In this document: piece after piece, positions 8,261 through 17,147 of the stretch
How positions within the stretch are numbered: the stretch's first letter is position 1
How the letters are laid out: each line of letters starts with the position of its first letter
From: Rhizobiales bacterium UBA3584
GTDB lineage: Bacteria; Pseudomonadota; Alphaproteobacteria; Rhizobiales; Devosiaceae
Assembly (NCBI GenBank): GCA_002375765.1
Contig: DFMV01000047.1
Location: 1-64,000, forward strand
Length of the DNA stretch: 64,000 nt
Reading direction: 5' to 3'
The notes under the pieces: model-generated
Told to the model about the DNA's origin: nothing
The model's input: only the letters and a program-made list of their open reading frames with translations
The model's database searches: none
Translations under genes and position numbers: made by a program

Positions 8261-8581
8261 ATGGACGACGACAAGGTATTCAGGGCGCTGGGCGACCCGA
8301 CCCGCAGGAAGCTTCTCGACCTGCTCTATGAAAACAATGGACGGACGCTCAGCCAGCTCATCGAAGGGCTGGACATGACCCGTCAGTCCGCCACCCAGCA
8401 TCTGGATATCCTCGAAGCGGCCAATCTCATCTCCACCGTCAAACGCGGCCGGGAAAAACTGCACTTCATCAATCCCGTGCCGCTCCACGACGTTTACGAG
8501 CGCTGGGTCCGCAAGTTCGAGCACCAGCGCCTGAGCCTGCTTTACCAGCTCAAGAACGAACTCGAAGGAGAGAAAGAATGA
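8261..8581 (+). CDS. ArsR-family transcriptional regulator (partner of SRPBCC protein)
   Basis: A 106-residue winged-helix repressor of the ArsR/SmtB fold: FRALGDPTRRKLLDLL opens helix 1 and MTRQSATQHLDILEAANLI is the recognition-helix region. No metal-binding ELCVCDL motif is present, so it is not a typical metal sensor; it matches the subgroup that sits directly before AHSA1/SRPBCC genes. Start chosen at MDDDKVF; the ATG at 8252 (MRPMDDD) is equally possible. It overlaps the next gene by 4 bases (ATGA). A perfect palindrome just upstream suggests self-regulation. Confidence 0.88.
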   Translation: MDDDKVFRALGDPTRRKLLDLLYENNGRTLSQLIEGLDMTRQSATQHLDILEAANLISTVKRGREKLHFINPVPLHDVYERWVRKFEHQRLSLLYQLKNELEGEKE

Positions 8582-9042
8582 CCGCCGAACGCACCAGCTT
8601 TGTTTATGTCACCTATATCGCCTCGACCCCGCAAAAAGTGTTCGAAGCCATCACCCGTCCTGACATCGCCCGGCGCTATTGGGGCCATGAAAACGTGTCG
8701 GACTGGACGCCCGGCGCCAAGTGGCAGCACGTCCGCGCCAATGAGGAGCGGACTGTCGAACTGGTCGGCGAGGTCGTCGAGATCGCCCCGCCTTCCCATC
8801 TCGTCATCACCTGGGCAAACGCTTCACAGGCCGACGACCCCGAGGCGCGCAGCCGCGTGACATTTTCAATCGAGGAATACGAGGACATGGTCCGCCTCAC
8901 CGTCAGCCATGACGAATTGATTGCCGGCAGCGGCATGGAAGCGGGGATCAGCAAGGGCTGGCCGGCCGTGCTTTCCAGCCTCAAATCCTTCCTTGAAACC
9001 GGTCGCGGGCTCGACATCTTTACCAAGCCCAAGGCGGCTTGA
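8578..9042 (+). CDS. SRPBCC (AHSA1-like) domain protein
   Basis: The 154-residue product has the helix-grip START/SRPBCC fold: VYVTYIASTPQKVFEAIT at the N-terminus, the RYWGHENVSDW segment, and a long C-terminal helix (GWPAVLSSLKSFLETG). Such proteins bind hydrophobic ligands in a cavity; the ligand is unknown. Its coupling to the ArsR gene by ATGA overlap suggests that regulator and ligand-binding protein form one response unit. Confidence 0.87.
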   Translation: MTAERTSFVYVTYIASTPQKVFEAITRPDIARRYWGHENVSDWTPGAKWQHVRANEERTVELVGEVVEIAPPSHLVITWANASQADDPEARSRVTFSIEEYEDMVRLTVSHDELIAGSGMEAGISKGWPAVLSSLKSFLETGRGLDIFTKPKAA

Positions 9043-9075
9043 CCTCGCGCAGAACGAATTTTCGAGGACCTACAA

Positions 9076-9492
9076 ATGGCCAGATCCTACAAGGGCGGAT
9101 GCGCGTGTGGCGCGGTCCGCTATGAAACGGGCAGTAATCCCATCTTCGAGAACCACTGCCAATGTATCGACTGCCAGAAGCGAAGCGGCACCGGACACGG
9201 CTCCTATCTGAGCTTTCCGCACCGCGCCGAGGTGGAAATCACCGGTGAGGTGTCAGAGTGGCGTGTGACGGCGGACAGCGGGCAAGACAAGATTCACGCC
9301 TTCTGCCCGACCTGCGGAACGCCTGTTTACCTGACCTTCACCGCCATGCCTGAGTTGATTGCGATCCACGCCGCCAGCCTCGACGACCCCGGCCAGTTCA
9401 CCCCGCAAGCGCTCACCTACAGCATCCGCGGCCACGCATGGGATACCATCGATCCGGGATTGCGAGCGTTTGAGAAAATGCCAGCGGCTTGA
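9076..9492 (+). CDS. GFA/CENP-V family zinc protein
   Basis: This 138-residue protein carries the zinc-binding cysteines of the glutathione-dependent formaldehyde-activating (Gfa) fold: GCACGAVRY near residues 8-16, HCQCIDCQKRSG near 28-39, and FCPTCGTPVY near 76-85. Most family members are not proven formaldehyde enzymes, so only the fold is claimed. It follows the SRPBCC gene by 33 bases and could be in the same operon. Confidence 0.88.
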   Translation: MARSYKGGCACGAVRYETGSNPIFENHCQCIDCQKRSGTGHGSYLSFPHRAEVEITGEVSEWRVTADSGQDKIHAFCPTCGTPVYLTFTAMPELIAIHAASLDDPGQFTPQALTYSIRGHAWDTIDPGLRAFEKMPAA

Positions 9493-9529
9493 CAGACAGG
9501 TAGTTTGGGCACGATGCCGTGCCCGCTCC

Positions 9530-9775
9530 TCACTCCAGGCCGGCAGCAGCCCTCAGCGCCGCGTTGATCCGCTCCTGCCATCCCGGCCCATCGTCCTGGA
9601 AATGGGCAAGCACGTCGCGATCGATGCGGAGCGAAACCAGCTCCTTGCCGGTCGGGATGGTGTTGGCTTTCGCTTTGGGCTCTGCCGGCTTGGTTGTTGC
9701 GGCCTTGAACAGCGCTTCGGCGCGCTCCTTGCCGCTGGTGGGTCGGCGCGGGGTATAGGCCATCAGGGTCACCAT
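9530..9775 (-). CDS. BrnA-like ribbon-helix-helix antitoxin (orphan)
   Basis: The C-terminal half (KELVSLRIDRDVLAHFQDDG then GWQERINAALR) is the ribbon-helix-helix domain typical of BrnA antitoxins, which repress and neutralise BrnT toxins. Before it is a basic, Ala/Lys/Pro-rich linker. Start placed at MVTLMAYTP (9775), with MAYTP at 9763 as alternative; neither has a clear SD. No BrnT-like frame was found beside it, so it may act simply as a DNA-binding protein. Confidence 0.68.
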   Translation of the reverse strand: MVTLMAYTPRRPTSGKERAEALFKAATTKPAEPKAKANTIPTGKELVSLRIDRDVLAHFQDDGPGWQERINAALRAAAGLE

Positions 9776-9968
9776 GCTGTGCAAAAATGAATGACCCGGC
9801 CAGGAGGTGGAATCTCCGACCGGGCCAAAGCCTTCAATCGGCGAAGATCGAAGACGGCGCATCGATAATCCAGACCGGCGCCAAGGGCAAGCGATATCGC
9901 GCCAAGACCTCTCTTGCATTCTCGTGTTCTCCCCCTACCTTGATCGGGCGTAACCGGAGTTCGAGTTC

Positions 9969-11426
9969 TTGCCCAGCCTGCCCACCACCATCGCCGACGA
10001 ACTGGGCATAGCGCTCGGCAATCTCGCCGATGCGGCAACCGGAACCGTCACCCCCACCTTGCGGCTGGGGGTCACCGGCCTGTCGCGCGCGGGCAAGACC
10101 ATCTTTATCACCGCCCTGATCCATAACCTGCTGACGGGCGCGCGCCTGCCCGGCTTTGCGCCCATGGCCGAGGGTCGGCTGATCGGCGCCCGGCTCGCCG
10201 AGCACCCCGACAACGCCACGCCCCGTTTCGCCTATGAAAACCACCTCGCAGCCCTCATGGGTACGCCCCCGGTCTGGCCGGAAAGCACGCGGCGGATTTC
10301 CCAGCTGCGCCTCACGCTCCGCTACCAGTCGGCAAGCTGGATCAAATCGCAGTTCGGCACATCGACCCTCAATCTCGACATCGTCGATTATCCCGGCGAA
10401 TGGCTGCTCGATCTGCCGCTTCTGACCAAATCCTATGCCGAATGGAGCGAGGAAGCCCTGGCGCTCGCCCACCGCCCGGCCCGCGCCGAGGACGCAAAGC
10501 CTTTCCTTGATGCGCTGGGCTCGTTCGATCCCGCGCGCGAAGCCGATGACGCGGCCGCCGAAACTCTGGCAACCGCCTTCACCGCCTATCTTCGTGCCTC
10601 CAAGGGCGATGCCCGCGCGCTCTCAACGCTTCCGCCGGGGCGTTTTCTGATGCCCGGCGATCTCGAGGGCTCCCCGGCCCTTACCTTCGCGCCCCTACCG
10701 GCCCCGGCATCGACGCCGCGCCATTCGAGCCTCTATGCAATGCTCGAGCGCCGCTACGAGGCGTATAAATCCGTCGTCGTCCGCCCCTTCTTTCGCGACC
10801 ATTTCGCCCGCCTCGACCGCCAGATCGTGCTGGTTGATGCATTGCGTGCGCTCAACGCCGGCCCTGAAGCGGTGGCCGATCTGGAAACGGCGCTCACCTC
10901 GGTGCTGTCCTGCTTTCGACAAGGTGCATCCAACCCGATTTCGCGGCTCTTCACCCGCAAGATCGACCGCATCCTGTTCGCCGCCACCAAGGCCGATCTC
11001 TTGCACCACACTTCCCACGCCCGGCTGGAAACCATCCTCAACCGCCTCGTCGCCAACGCCTCGCGCCGCGCTAAATTCCACGGCGCCGAAACCCGCTCGC
11101 TGGCCATCGCCGCCATCCGTGCCACCCATGAAGGCAACGTCAAACACGGAGGCGAGACCCTGCCCACAATTATCGGCACCCCCGAAAACGGCCAGCGCCT
11201 CGGCGAAACCACCTATGACGGCAAGACCGAAATCGCCTTGTTTCCCGGTGACTTGCCCGAAAACCCCGATTCACTTTTCAAATCGGTTGACTCAACACCT
11301 CAACTGAACTTCCTGCGCTTTCTGCCGCCCAAAACCCTCTCCCCCAGCCAGACCGGTGATCCCGTGTTTCCTCATATCCGCCTCGACCGCGCTCTGGATT
11401 TTTTGATCGGGGACAAGATGGCATGA
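9969..11426 (+). CDS. ycjX: YcjX-family P-loop NTPase (DUF463)
   Basis: The 485-residue protein carries a Walker A motif (GVTGLSRAGKTIFITALIHN, about residues 34-53) and a DIVDYPGEWLLDLPLL segment, both typical of YcjX, a stress-induced GTPase-like protein of unknown role. The reading begins with TTG at 9969, with CGGAG about 10 bases upstream; no ATG lies in a better position. It overlaps the next gene (DUF697) by 4 bases, matching the ycjX-ycjF pair found across proteobacteria. Confidence 0.9.
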   Translation: MPSLPTTIADELGIALGNLADAATGTVTPTLRLGVTGLSRAGKTIFITALIHNLLTGARLPGFAPMAEGRLIGARLAEHPDNATPRFAYENHLAALMGTPPVWPESTRRISQLRLTLRYQSASWIKSQFGTSTLNLDIVDYPGEWLLDLPLLTKSYAEWSEEALALAHRPARAEDAKPFLDALGSFDPAREADDAAAETLATAFTAYLRASKGDARALSTLPPGRFLMPGDLEGSPALTFAPLPAPASTPRHSSLYAMLERRYEAYKSVVVRPFFRDHFARLDRQIVLVDALRALNAGPEAVADLETALTSVLSCFRQGASNPISRLFTRKIDRILFAATKADLLHHTSHARLETILNRLVANASRRAKFHGAETRSLAIAAIRATHEGNVKHGGETLPTIIGTPENGQRLGETTYDGKTEIALFPGDLPENPDSLFKSVDSTPQLNFLRFLPPKTLSPSQTGDPVFPHIRLDRALDFLIGDKMA

Positions 11427-12445
11427 GAGAACCCCGCGCCATCCCCACCCAAACGCGAGCAGATGACCCGGCGGCCCGCGCCCCGCGCGCCTTTGAAACC
11501 ACGCTGGCCGAACCGGCCCCTGATGTGTTTGAAGCCACGCCCGAGGACCTCGCCGATACCGATGTCGCCCCGACGCTCAAGCGCAAGGGCCGTTTCTGGC
11601 GCAATCTGGCACTGTGGACCGGCGGCACACTGGTGTCTCTCGGCCTGGGCCTCGCCGCCGACCGGCTGATCCGCGATCTGTTTGCGGCCTATGACTGGCT
11701 GGGCTGGTTCGGGCTGGGCGTGCTGGCGGTCTTTGCCCTCGCCCTCGTCGTCCTCACCATCCGCGAGGTGATCGGGCTGGCGCGGCTGCGCACAATGGAC
11801 CGGCTGCGCGACAGGGCGGCTTCTGCACTGATTGCCGACGACTTGCCCGCCGCGCAAAGAATCGTCTCTGAACTCGATGGGCTTTACGCAGAGCGTGCGG
11901 ACCTGGCCCGTGCACGCACCGGGCTCAAGGCCGATACCGCATCGATCATGGATGGGGCCGAGCTGATCCTGGCCGCCGAACGGACGCTTATGGCGCCGCT
12001 CGATGCGCGGGCCCGCGCGCTGACCGCGTCAAGCGCCCGCCGCGTCGCGCTGGTCACCGCAGTCGCCCCGCGCGCCCTGATCGACATCGCATTCGTCGTG
12101 TTCGAGAGTTTCCGCCTTGCCCGCAATCTGGCCGATCTCTACGGCGCCCGGCCGGGCTTTTTTGGCTTTATCCGTTTGATAGGGGCCATCATTGCCCACC
12201 TCGCGGTCACCGGTGGGCTGGTGTTGACCGACGGGGTGGTCGAACAATTGATCGGTCATGGCGTGGCCGCCAAGCTCTCCGCGCGTCTGGGCGAAGGCGT
12301 GCTCAACGGGCTGATGACGGTGCGGGTAGGGATCGCGGCGATCAAGCTGGTCCGCCCCCTGCCCTTTGCCGCCCGGACATCGCCGGTGGTGTCGGACTTC
12401 GTGGCCGATCTGGGCAAGGTCGCAACCGGGGACAAGACAGAATAA
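11423..12445 (+). CDS. YcjF-like inner-membrane protein (DUF697, TIGR01620)
   Basis: A 340-residue membrane protein. An acidic/proline-rich N-terminus (about 50 residues) is followed by two membrane segments (LALWTGGTLVSLGLGLAA and WFGLGVLAVFALALVVLTI, about 62-115) and a C-terminal DUF697 region with hydrophobic stretches around 240-300. Members partner with YcjX, whose gene overlaps it by 4 bases. The two probably form a membrane-attached NTPase unit in envelope stress, but no biochemical role is established. Confidence 0.88.
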   Translation: MREPRAIPTQTRADDPAARAPRAFETTLAEPAPDVFEATPEDLADTDVAPTLKRKGRFWRNLALWTGGTLVSLGLGLAADRLIRDLFAAYDWLGWFGLGVLAVFALALVVLTIREVIGLARLRTMDRLRDRAASALIADDLPAAQRIVSELDGLYAERADLARARTGLKADTASIMDGAELILAAERTLMAPLDARARALTASSARRVALVTAVAPRALIDIAFVVFESFRLARNLADLYGARPGFFGFIRLIGAIIAHLAVTGGLVLTDGVVEQLIGHGVAAKLSARLGEGVLNGLMTVRVGIAAIKLVRPLPFAARTSPVVSDFVADLGKVATGDKTE

Positions 12446-12449
12446 AGGG

Positions 12450-12475
12450 CAGCGCCGAAGCGCTGCCCGAAAAGA
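12450..12475. terminator. Bidirectional terminator between DUF697 and a small secreted protein gene
   Basis: The stem GGGCAGCGC / GCGCTGCCC has a 4-base loop (CGAA on plus, TTCG on minus). The minus side reads into TTTATT. It serves converging genes. Confidence 0.75.
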
Positions 12476-12530
12476 CGTTAAGACGATGCGCGATTATTCA
12501 GCGTCTTCTTCGCCTGCGTCACCATTCTAT

Positions 12531-12818
12531 TTAATCGTCCGCGGTTTCTCCCGGAATGGGAACGTCGATCAGACCCGCCTCGGCGCAATCGTCACGGGTG
12601 AGCGTCGAAAGATCGATCGAGGACGTGGACAGCTCTTCAGCCGAGCTCGGGGATTCGTCGACAGCCTCGGGAAGCGGCTCCGCAAGGGTCTCGCAATAGT
12701 CCTCGACATAGACCCAATCTTCAGCGCTGACGGCAACGCCGCCGATTTCCTGAGCCATGGCAGGAGCGGCGAGGCCGGCGGTGAGGGCGATGGAAGCGAA
12801 AAGGGCAGTGCGTTTCAT
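12531..12818 (-). CDS. Small secreted protein, paralog A
   Basis: A 95-residue protein with a signal peptide (MKRTALFASIALTAGLAAPAM, cut after AMA). The mature part has DWVYVEDYCETL and DDCAEAGLI, each holding one cysteine, and an acidic Ser/Glu-rich middle. The same pattern occurs in the next gene, so they are diverged copies. SD GGAG lies 8 bases before the chosen ATG. The two cysteines likely form a periplasmic disulfide. No known family recognised. Confidence 0.78.
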   Translation of the reverse strand: MKRTALFASIALTAGLAAPAMAQEIGGVAVSAEDWVYVEDYCETLAEPLPEAVDESPSSAEELSTSSIDLSTLTRDDCAEAGLIDVPIPGETADD

Positions 12819-13007
12819 GGTTTTCTCCATTGGTTCTTTGATCGGTTGCAACGAAATACAACCGATGGAACAACGCGGCACCCGCTCTTCCAGTCTCGTC
12901 AAGCGGGGCGCTGGTCGAACAATGCATGCCCCGGTCGATGGGTTGCGACCGCAAATTTGATCATTTTACGGCACAGTTGTGGCAAGGACTCGCGACCGCA
13001 AAGAGAA

Positions 13008-13033
13008 AAGGGCGGCTCCCTGGAGCCGCCCTT
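13008..13033 (-). terminator. Terminator after small secreted protein B
   Basis: A 12-bp stem (AAGGGCGGCTCC / GGAGCCGCCCTT) is followed on the minus strand by TTTTCTCTTT. It lies 29 bases past the stop codon of paralog B. Confidence 0.8.
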
Positions 13034-13061
13034 GTCGCATCTTGAACAATAGCTTTTTCGA

Positions 13062-13319
13062 TCAGATCAGGCCGGCTTTCTGGCAGTCGCTCTGGCTGAT
13101 CGAGCTCAACTGAACGCTCGGAGTGGAGAGTTCAGCGGTCGCCGACGGGCTGAAATCAAAGGCGTCGGAAACCGAAAGGCCATCAAGGGAGTCGCAGTAA
13201 TCGGTCACATAGGTCCAGTCCGCATCGGAAACTGTGATCGTGCCGATCGTGTTGGCCATAGCGGGAGCGGCAAGGCCGGCAACAACTGCGACCGAGGCGA
13301 GAAGGGCTTTGAGCTTCAT
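13062..13319 (-). CDS. Small secreted protein, paralog B
   Basis: An 85-residue exported protein: signal peptide MKLKALLASVAVVAGLAAPAM, then DWTYVTDYCDSL and SDCQKAGLI. It aligns over its full length with paralog A 240 bases away, including both cysteines and the Trp-Tyr motif, but ends directly at AGLI where A carries 10 more residues. Own terminator and upstream gap show that each copy is expressed separately. Function unknown. Confidence 0.78.
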   Translation of the reverse strand: MKLKALLASVAVVAGLAAPAMANTIGTITVSDADWTYVTDYCDSLDGLSVSDAFDFSPSATAELSTPSVQLSSISQSDCQKAGLI

Positions 13320-13577
13320 TTTTTAAGTATCCTTTTCTTGATGTCCCTCGTTGGAGACAGGACAAGAGATAGGCGCTCTCCAGCCGATTTCCAGATTAAA
13401 AATATTAGATTTTTGTCACTTTGTGGCGCGCAGGTTCAGGGAGTCCATTTCACCCGCTGGACAACGCCGGAAACAGGCGGTTTCAGGCTGAAATCGGTCC
13501 GCCGGCTGACATGATCAAATTTCAATGGCCAGGATTTCCGGCCCGGTCCAACATTCCGCAAGACGTGCCGCTTCAGC

Positions 13578-14192
13578 CTAAGGCTTGAGCACGATATAGG
13601 CCGCCGCGCCGGCCATGGCACCTGCCGCGCCGCGATTGAGCGCCTTGAGCGCCCGCGGATTGCGCAGGAAGTCGCGCGCCTTGGCGGCCAGTGCCACATA
13701 GGGCACAACGACCAGGTAAAGCACGATAATCGTGGTGACGACCAATCCCGCAAACCGCTCGGGGGTCACCGCCTGCAGATCGACCACGGTAGGCAGCAGG
13801 GCCATATAGAAGATGATGGTCTTGGGATTGCCCAGCGTGACCGAATAGCCGCCCAGCATCGAGGCCAGTGCGCCATTGCCCTTGCCGGCCTGGATCTTTT
13901 CAGGATCGATGCCGGCCCGCCAGAAGCTCCACGCCAGATAGGCGAGATAGGCGGCGCCGAGCACTTTGACGACAACGAAAATGCCCGAAAAGGCCGCCGC
14001 GACCGCCGCAAGGCCCAAAACGGCAAGCGTGAGATAGGTGAGATCGCCCAGCACCAGCCCCGTGCCAAACCATACCGCCGGACGAAAGCCCGAACCGAGC
14101 GCCTTGCCGACCGCCGCGGCGATGCCGGGTCCGGGAATGGCGGCGGCTATGGCCAGCGCGATGGCATAGGGGAGATAGTCGAGAAGGTTCAT
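13578..14192 (-). CDS. LysE/RhtB-family amino acid exporter
   Basis: A 204-residue integral membrane protein with the LysE signature near the N-terminus (AIALAIAAAIPGPGIAAAVG), the GNPKTIIFYMALLP motif in the middle, and about six hydrophobic segments. Such proteins export lysine, threonine, homoserine or related metabolites; the substrate cannot be told. The ATG at 14192 is preferred over the TTG at 14210. It is one of two unrelated-position LysE members in the window. Confidence 0.9.
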   Translation of the reverse strand: MNLLDYLPYAIALAIAAAIPGPGIAAAVGKALGSGFRPAVWFGTGLVLGDLTYLTLAVLGLAAVAAAFSGIFVVVKVLGAAYLAYLAWSFWRAGIDPEKIQAGKGNGALASMLGGYSVTLGNPKTIIFYMALLPTVVDLQAVTPERFAGLVVTTIIVLYLVVVPYVALAAKARDFLRNPRALKALNRGAAGAMAGAAAYIVLKP

Positions 14193-14277
14193 GGCAGGCA
14201 CTCGGGACAAAGCATCAGTCTATGCCGTGCTCATACACCCGCGCGCCCAAACCGGAAAGGACCAGTTGCGACCGATT

Positions 14278-14607
14278 TCAGGCCGCTTCTTCCTGCTTGG
14301 CCGAATCCGCCAGCGTTACCCGCAACCCGTCCAGTTCCTCGCTCATCAGGATCTGGCAGGACAGCCGGGAATTGGCCTCGTAATCGGGCACCGAATCCAG
14401 CATGTCCTCTTCCTCGTCGGTCGGCGGGTTGAGCTTGTCCTGCCATTCGGCATCGACAAAGACGTGGCAGGTCGCGCAAGAGCACGAACCGCCACACTCG
14501 GCCTTGATATTGAGCCCCCAGTCCCGGATCACTTCCATCACCCGCCAGCCTTCGAGGGCTTCGAGTTCGTGTTCGGTCCCATTCTGGTCGGTGACGTAGA
14601 TCTGCAT
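14278..14607 (-). CDS. [2Fe-2S] ferredoxin, adrenodoxin-like (copy 1)
   Basis: A 109-residue soluble ferredoxin. Cys38, Cys44, Cys47 and Cys84 give the C-x5-C-x2-C...C pattern of plant/adrenodoxin-type clusters. The DEEEDMLDSV segment resembles the acidic docking helix of adrenodoxins. The start MQIYVTD has AGGA 7 bases upstream. It lies just downstream of a ferredoxin-NADP reductase gene, a natural partner, and could carry electrons to the sulfite reductase encoded further upstream. Confidence 0.92.
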   Translation of the reverse strand: MQIYVTDQNGTEHELEALEGWRVMEVIRDWGLNIKAECGGSCSCATCHVFVDAEWQDKLNPPTDEEEDMLDSVPDYEANSRLSCQILMSEELDGLRVTLADSAKQEEAA

Positions 14608-14751
14608 GTGAGGTCCTGTGAGGTTTTGGTCGCCCATTTTCGCGGGGCTGGAGTGAGTCGAAAACGGTATTGGATGAGAACCGGAGCGGAGCGTATTACA
14701 GATACGTGAGCACCGGAAGCGCAGGCCAATGCCGTTTGCAGGCCACCCCAG

Positions 14752-15856
<1,105 letters not shown>

Positions 15857-15863
15857 GTATGGA

Positions 15864-17147
15864 TCAATCGGCCGGCCGCCTTAGAAACGGTCGCGTGCCT
15901 TCGGGAATTTCAACGCGCGCTCCGACCGGCTGGTAATAACGCGATACCTCGGCGAGCGCATCCTTTTCCAGCGCTACACGCGTCGGCCCGTTCGTCACAA
16001 CGAACGCGTCGATACCGCAGCGGCGCATGAACGGGATCTGATCGCTCAGAACGTCGCCAACCGCCCGCAATTCGCCATCATAGCCATACCGCTCGCGCAG
16101 CAGCCGCGCGCTCGAATAGCCCCGCCCGTCCGTAAAGGCCGGGAAGTTGATGGCGATCGAAGAAAACCGATTGAGATCGTCGGCCACGTCCTCGACCTTT
16201 TCGCCGGGGCTGACCAGCAACCCGATCGGGTGCGGGCTGGCCAGAAACACCTCGCGGTTCTCAACGAACACGGTGAGCGGCACATGGGTATAGCGAACGT
16301 CGGCAGCGATATCGCCATCGGTCCACATGCGCCAGGGATCGGCTTTGAACGCACCGTCCTTAAAGAGAGTCAAAGAAGATTGGCTCACCGGTTTCGCGAT
16401 GCTCCCGTTGAAGTCGAAATGAATGCCGCACTCGCGCTTGTCGCGCCCGCGCCAACGGCCGGCCCGGGGGTCTTCCCCTTCCGCCACGGCACTGGTGCAC
16501 GGAGCACAGCCGATGGATTTGTACCCGCGCTCGAACAGCGGATGCTCGGGCAGCTCGTGGGCCGCCTTGTAGGCATCAATGTCCTCATGGGTAAAGTAGG
16601 CCAATGGATTGACCTTGATGCGATCATCGCTCGTCAGTTCGAAATGGGGCAGCACCCCGCGCTCGGCCGTCTGGAAGCGCTTGCGCCCGGTCACCCAGCC
16701 ACCATAGCCCTCAAGCACTTTTTCAAGCGGCTCGGTCTTGCGGATATGGCAGCACGAATCCGGATCGCTTTCCCAAAGGGTGCCATCGGGATCGAAGCGC
16801 TTGATGTCCGCGCTGTCGGGATGAAGCGTGATCACATTGGTCAGCCCGAACCGCGACTTGAGCGTTTCCACATAATCGAGCGTCTCGGAAAAATGCTTGC
16901 CTGTTTCGAGGAAATAGACCGGCAGATTCTTGTCGACCAGGCTCACAAGATGCAAAAGCACGGCTGAATCCGCACCGAACGAGGAGACCAAGGCGATCTC
17001 GCCCGGCAGCAATTCCTCGACCGCCTGACGCAGCACGCCCTCCGCGTCCATCTCGTCGAACATGCCGTTGAGCGAGAGAATGCCGAGCTGGCGCAGCTTG
17101 TCCTGCTTGGGTTCGGCCGCGCTGATGATTGAGCTAACCATTGCCAT
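15864..17147 (-). CDS. cysH: APS reductase CysH fused to DUF934
   Basis: Residues 1-245 are an assimilatory adenylylsulfate reductase: substrate loop VSSFGADSAVLLHL, cluster cysteines Cys132-Cys133 and Cys214/Cys217, and the catalytic RECGIH Cys240. The CC/CxxC set marks a [4Fe-4S] APS-type rather than PAPS-type enzyme. Residues about 262-425 are a complete DUF934 domain (FTDGRGYSSARLLRERYGYD, then ELRAVGDVLSDQ), normally a separate gene in this operon. The frame is continuous with no stop, so this is a true fusion. The start at 17147 has AAGGAGG 7 bases upstream and overlaps cysI by 14 bases. Confidence 0.92.
   Translation of the reverse strand: MAMVSSIISAAEPKQDKLRQLGILSLNGMFDEMDAEGVLRQAVEELLPGEIALVSSFGADSAVLLHLVSLVDKNLPVYFLETGKHFSETLDYVETLKSRFGLTNVITLHPDSADIKRFDPDGTLWESDPDSCCHIRKTEPLEKVLEGYGGWVTGRKRFQTAERGVLPHFELTSDDRIKVNPLAYFTHEDIDAYKAAHELPEHPLFERGYKSIGCAPCTSAVAEGEDPRAGRWRGRDKRECGIHFDFNGSIAKPVSQSSLTLFKDGAFKADPWRMWTDGDIAADVRYTHVPLTVFVENREVFLASPHPIGLLVSPGEKVEDVADDLNRFSSIAINFPAFTDGRGYSSARLLRERYGYDGELRAVGDVLSDQIPFMRRCGIDAFVVTNGPTRVALEKDALAEVSRYYQPVGARVEIPEGTRPFLRRPAD

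Noticed and set aside
9776..10038. BrnT toxin upstream of the BrnA-like gene
   Set aside because: Minus-strand frames here lack BrnT motifs and are Arg/Trp-rich complement of the YcjX gene start.
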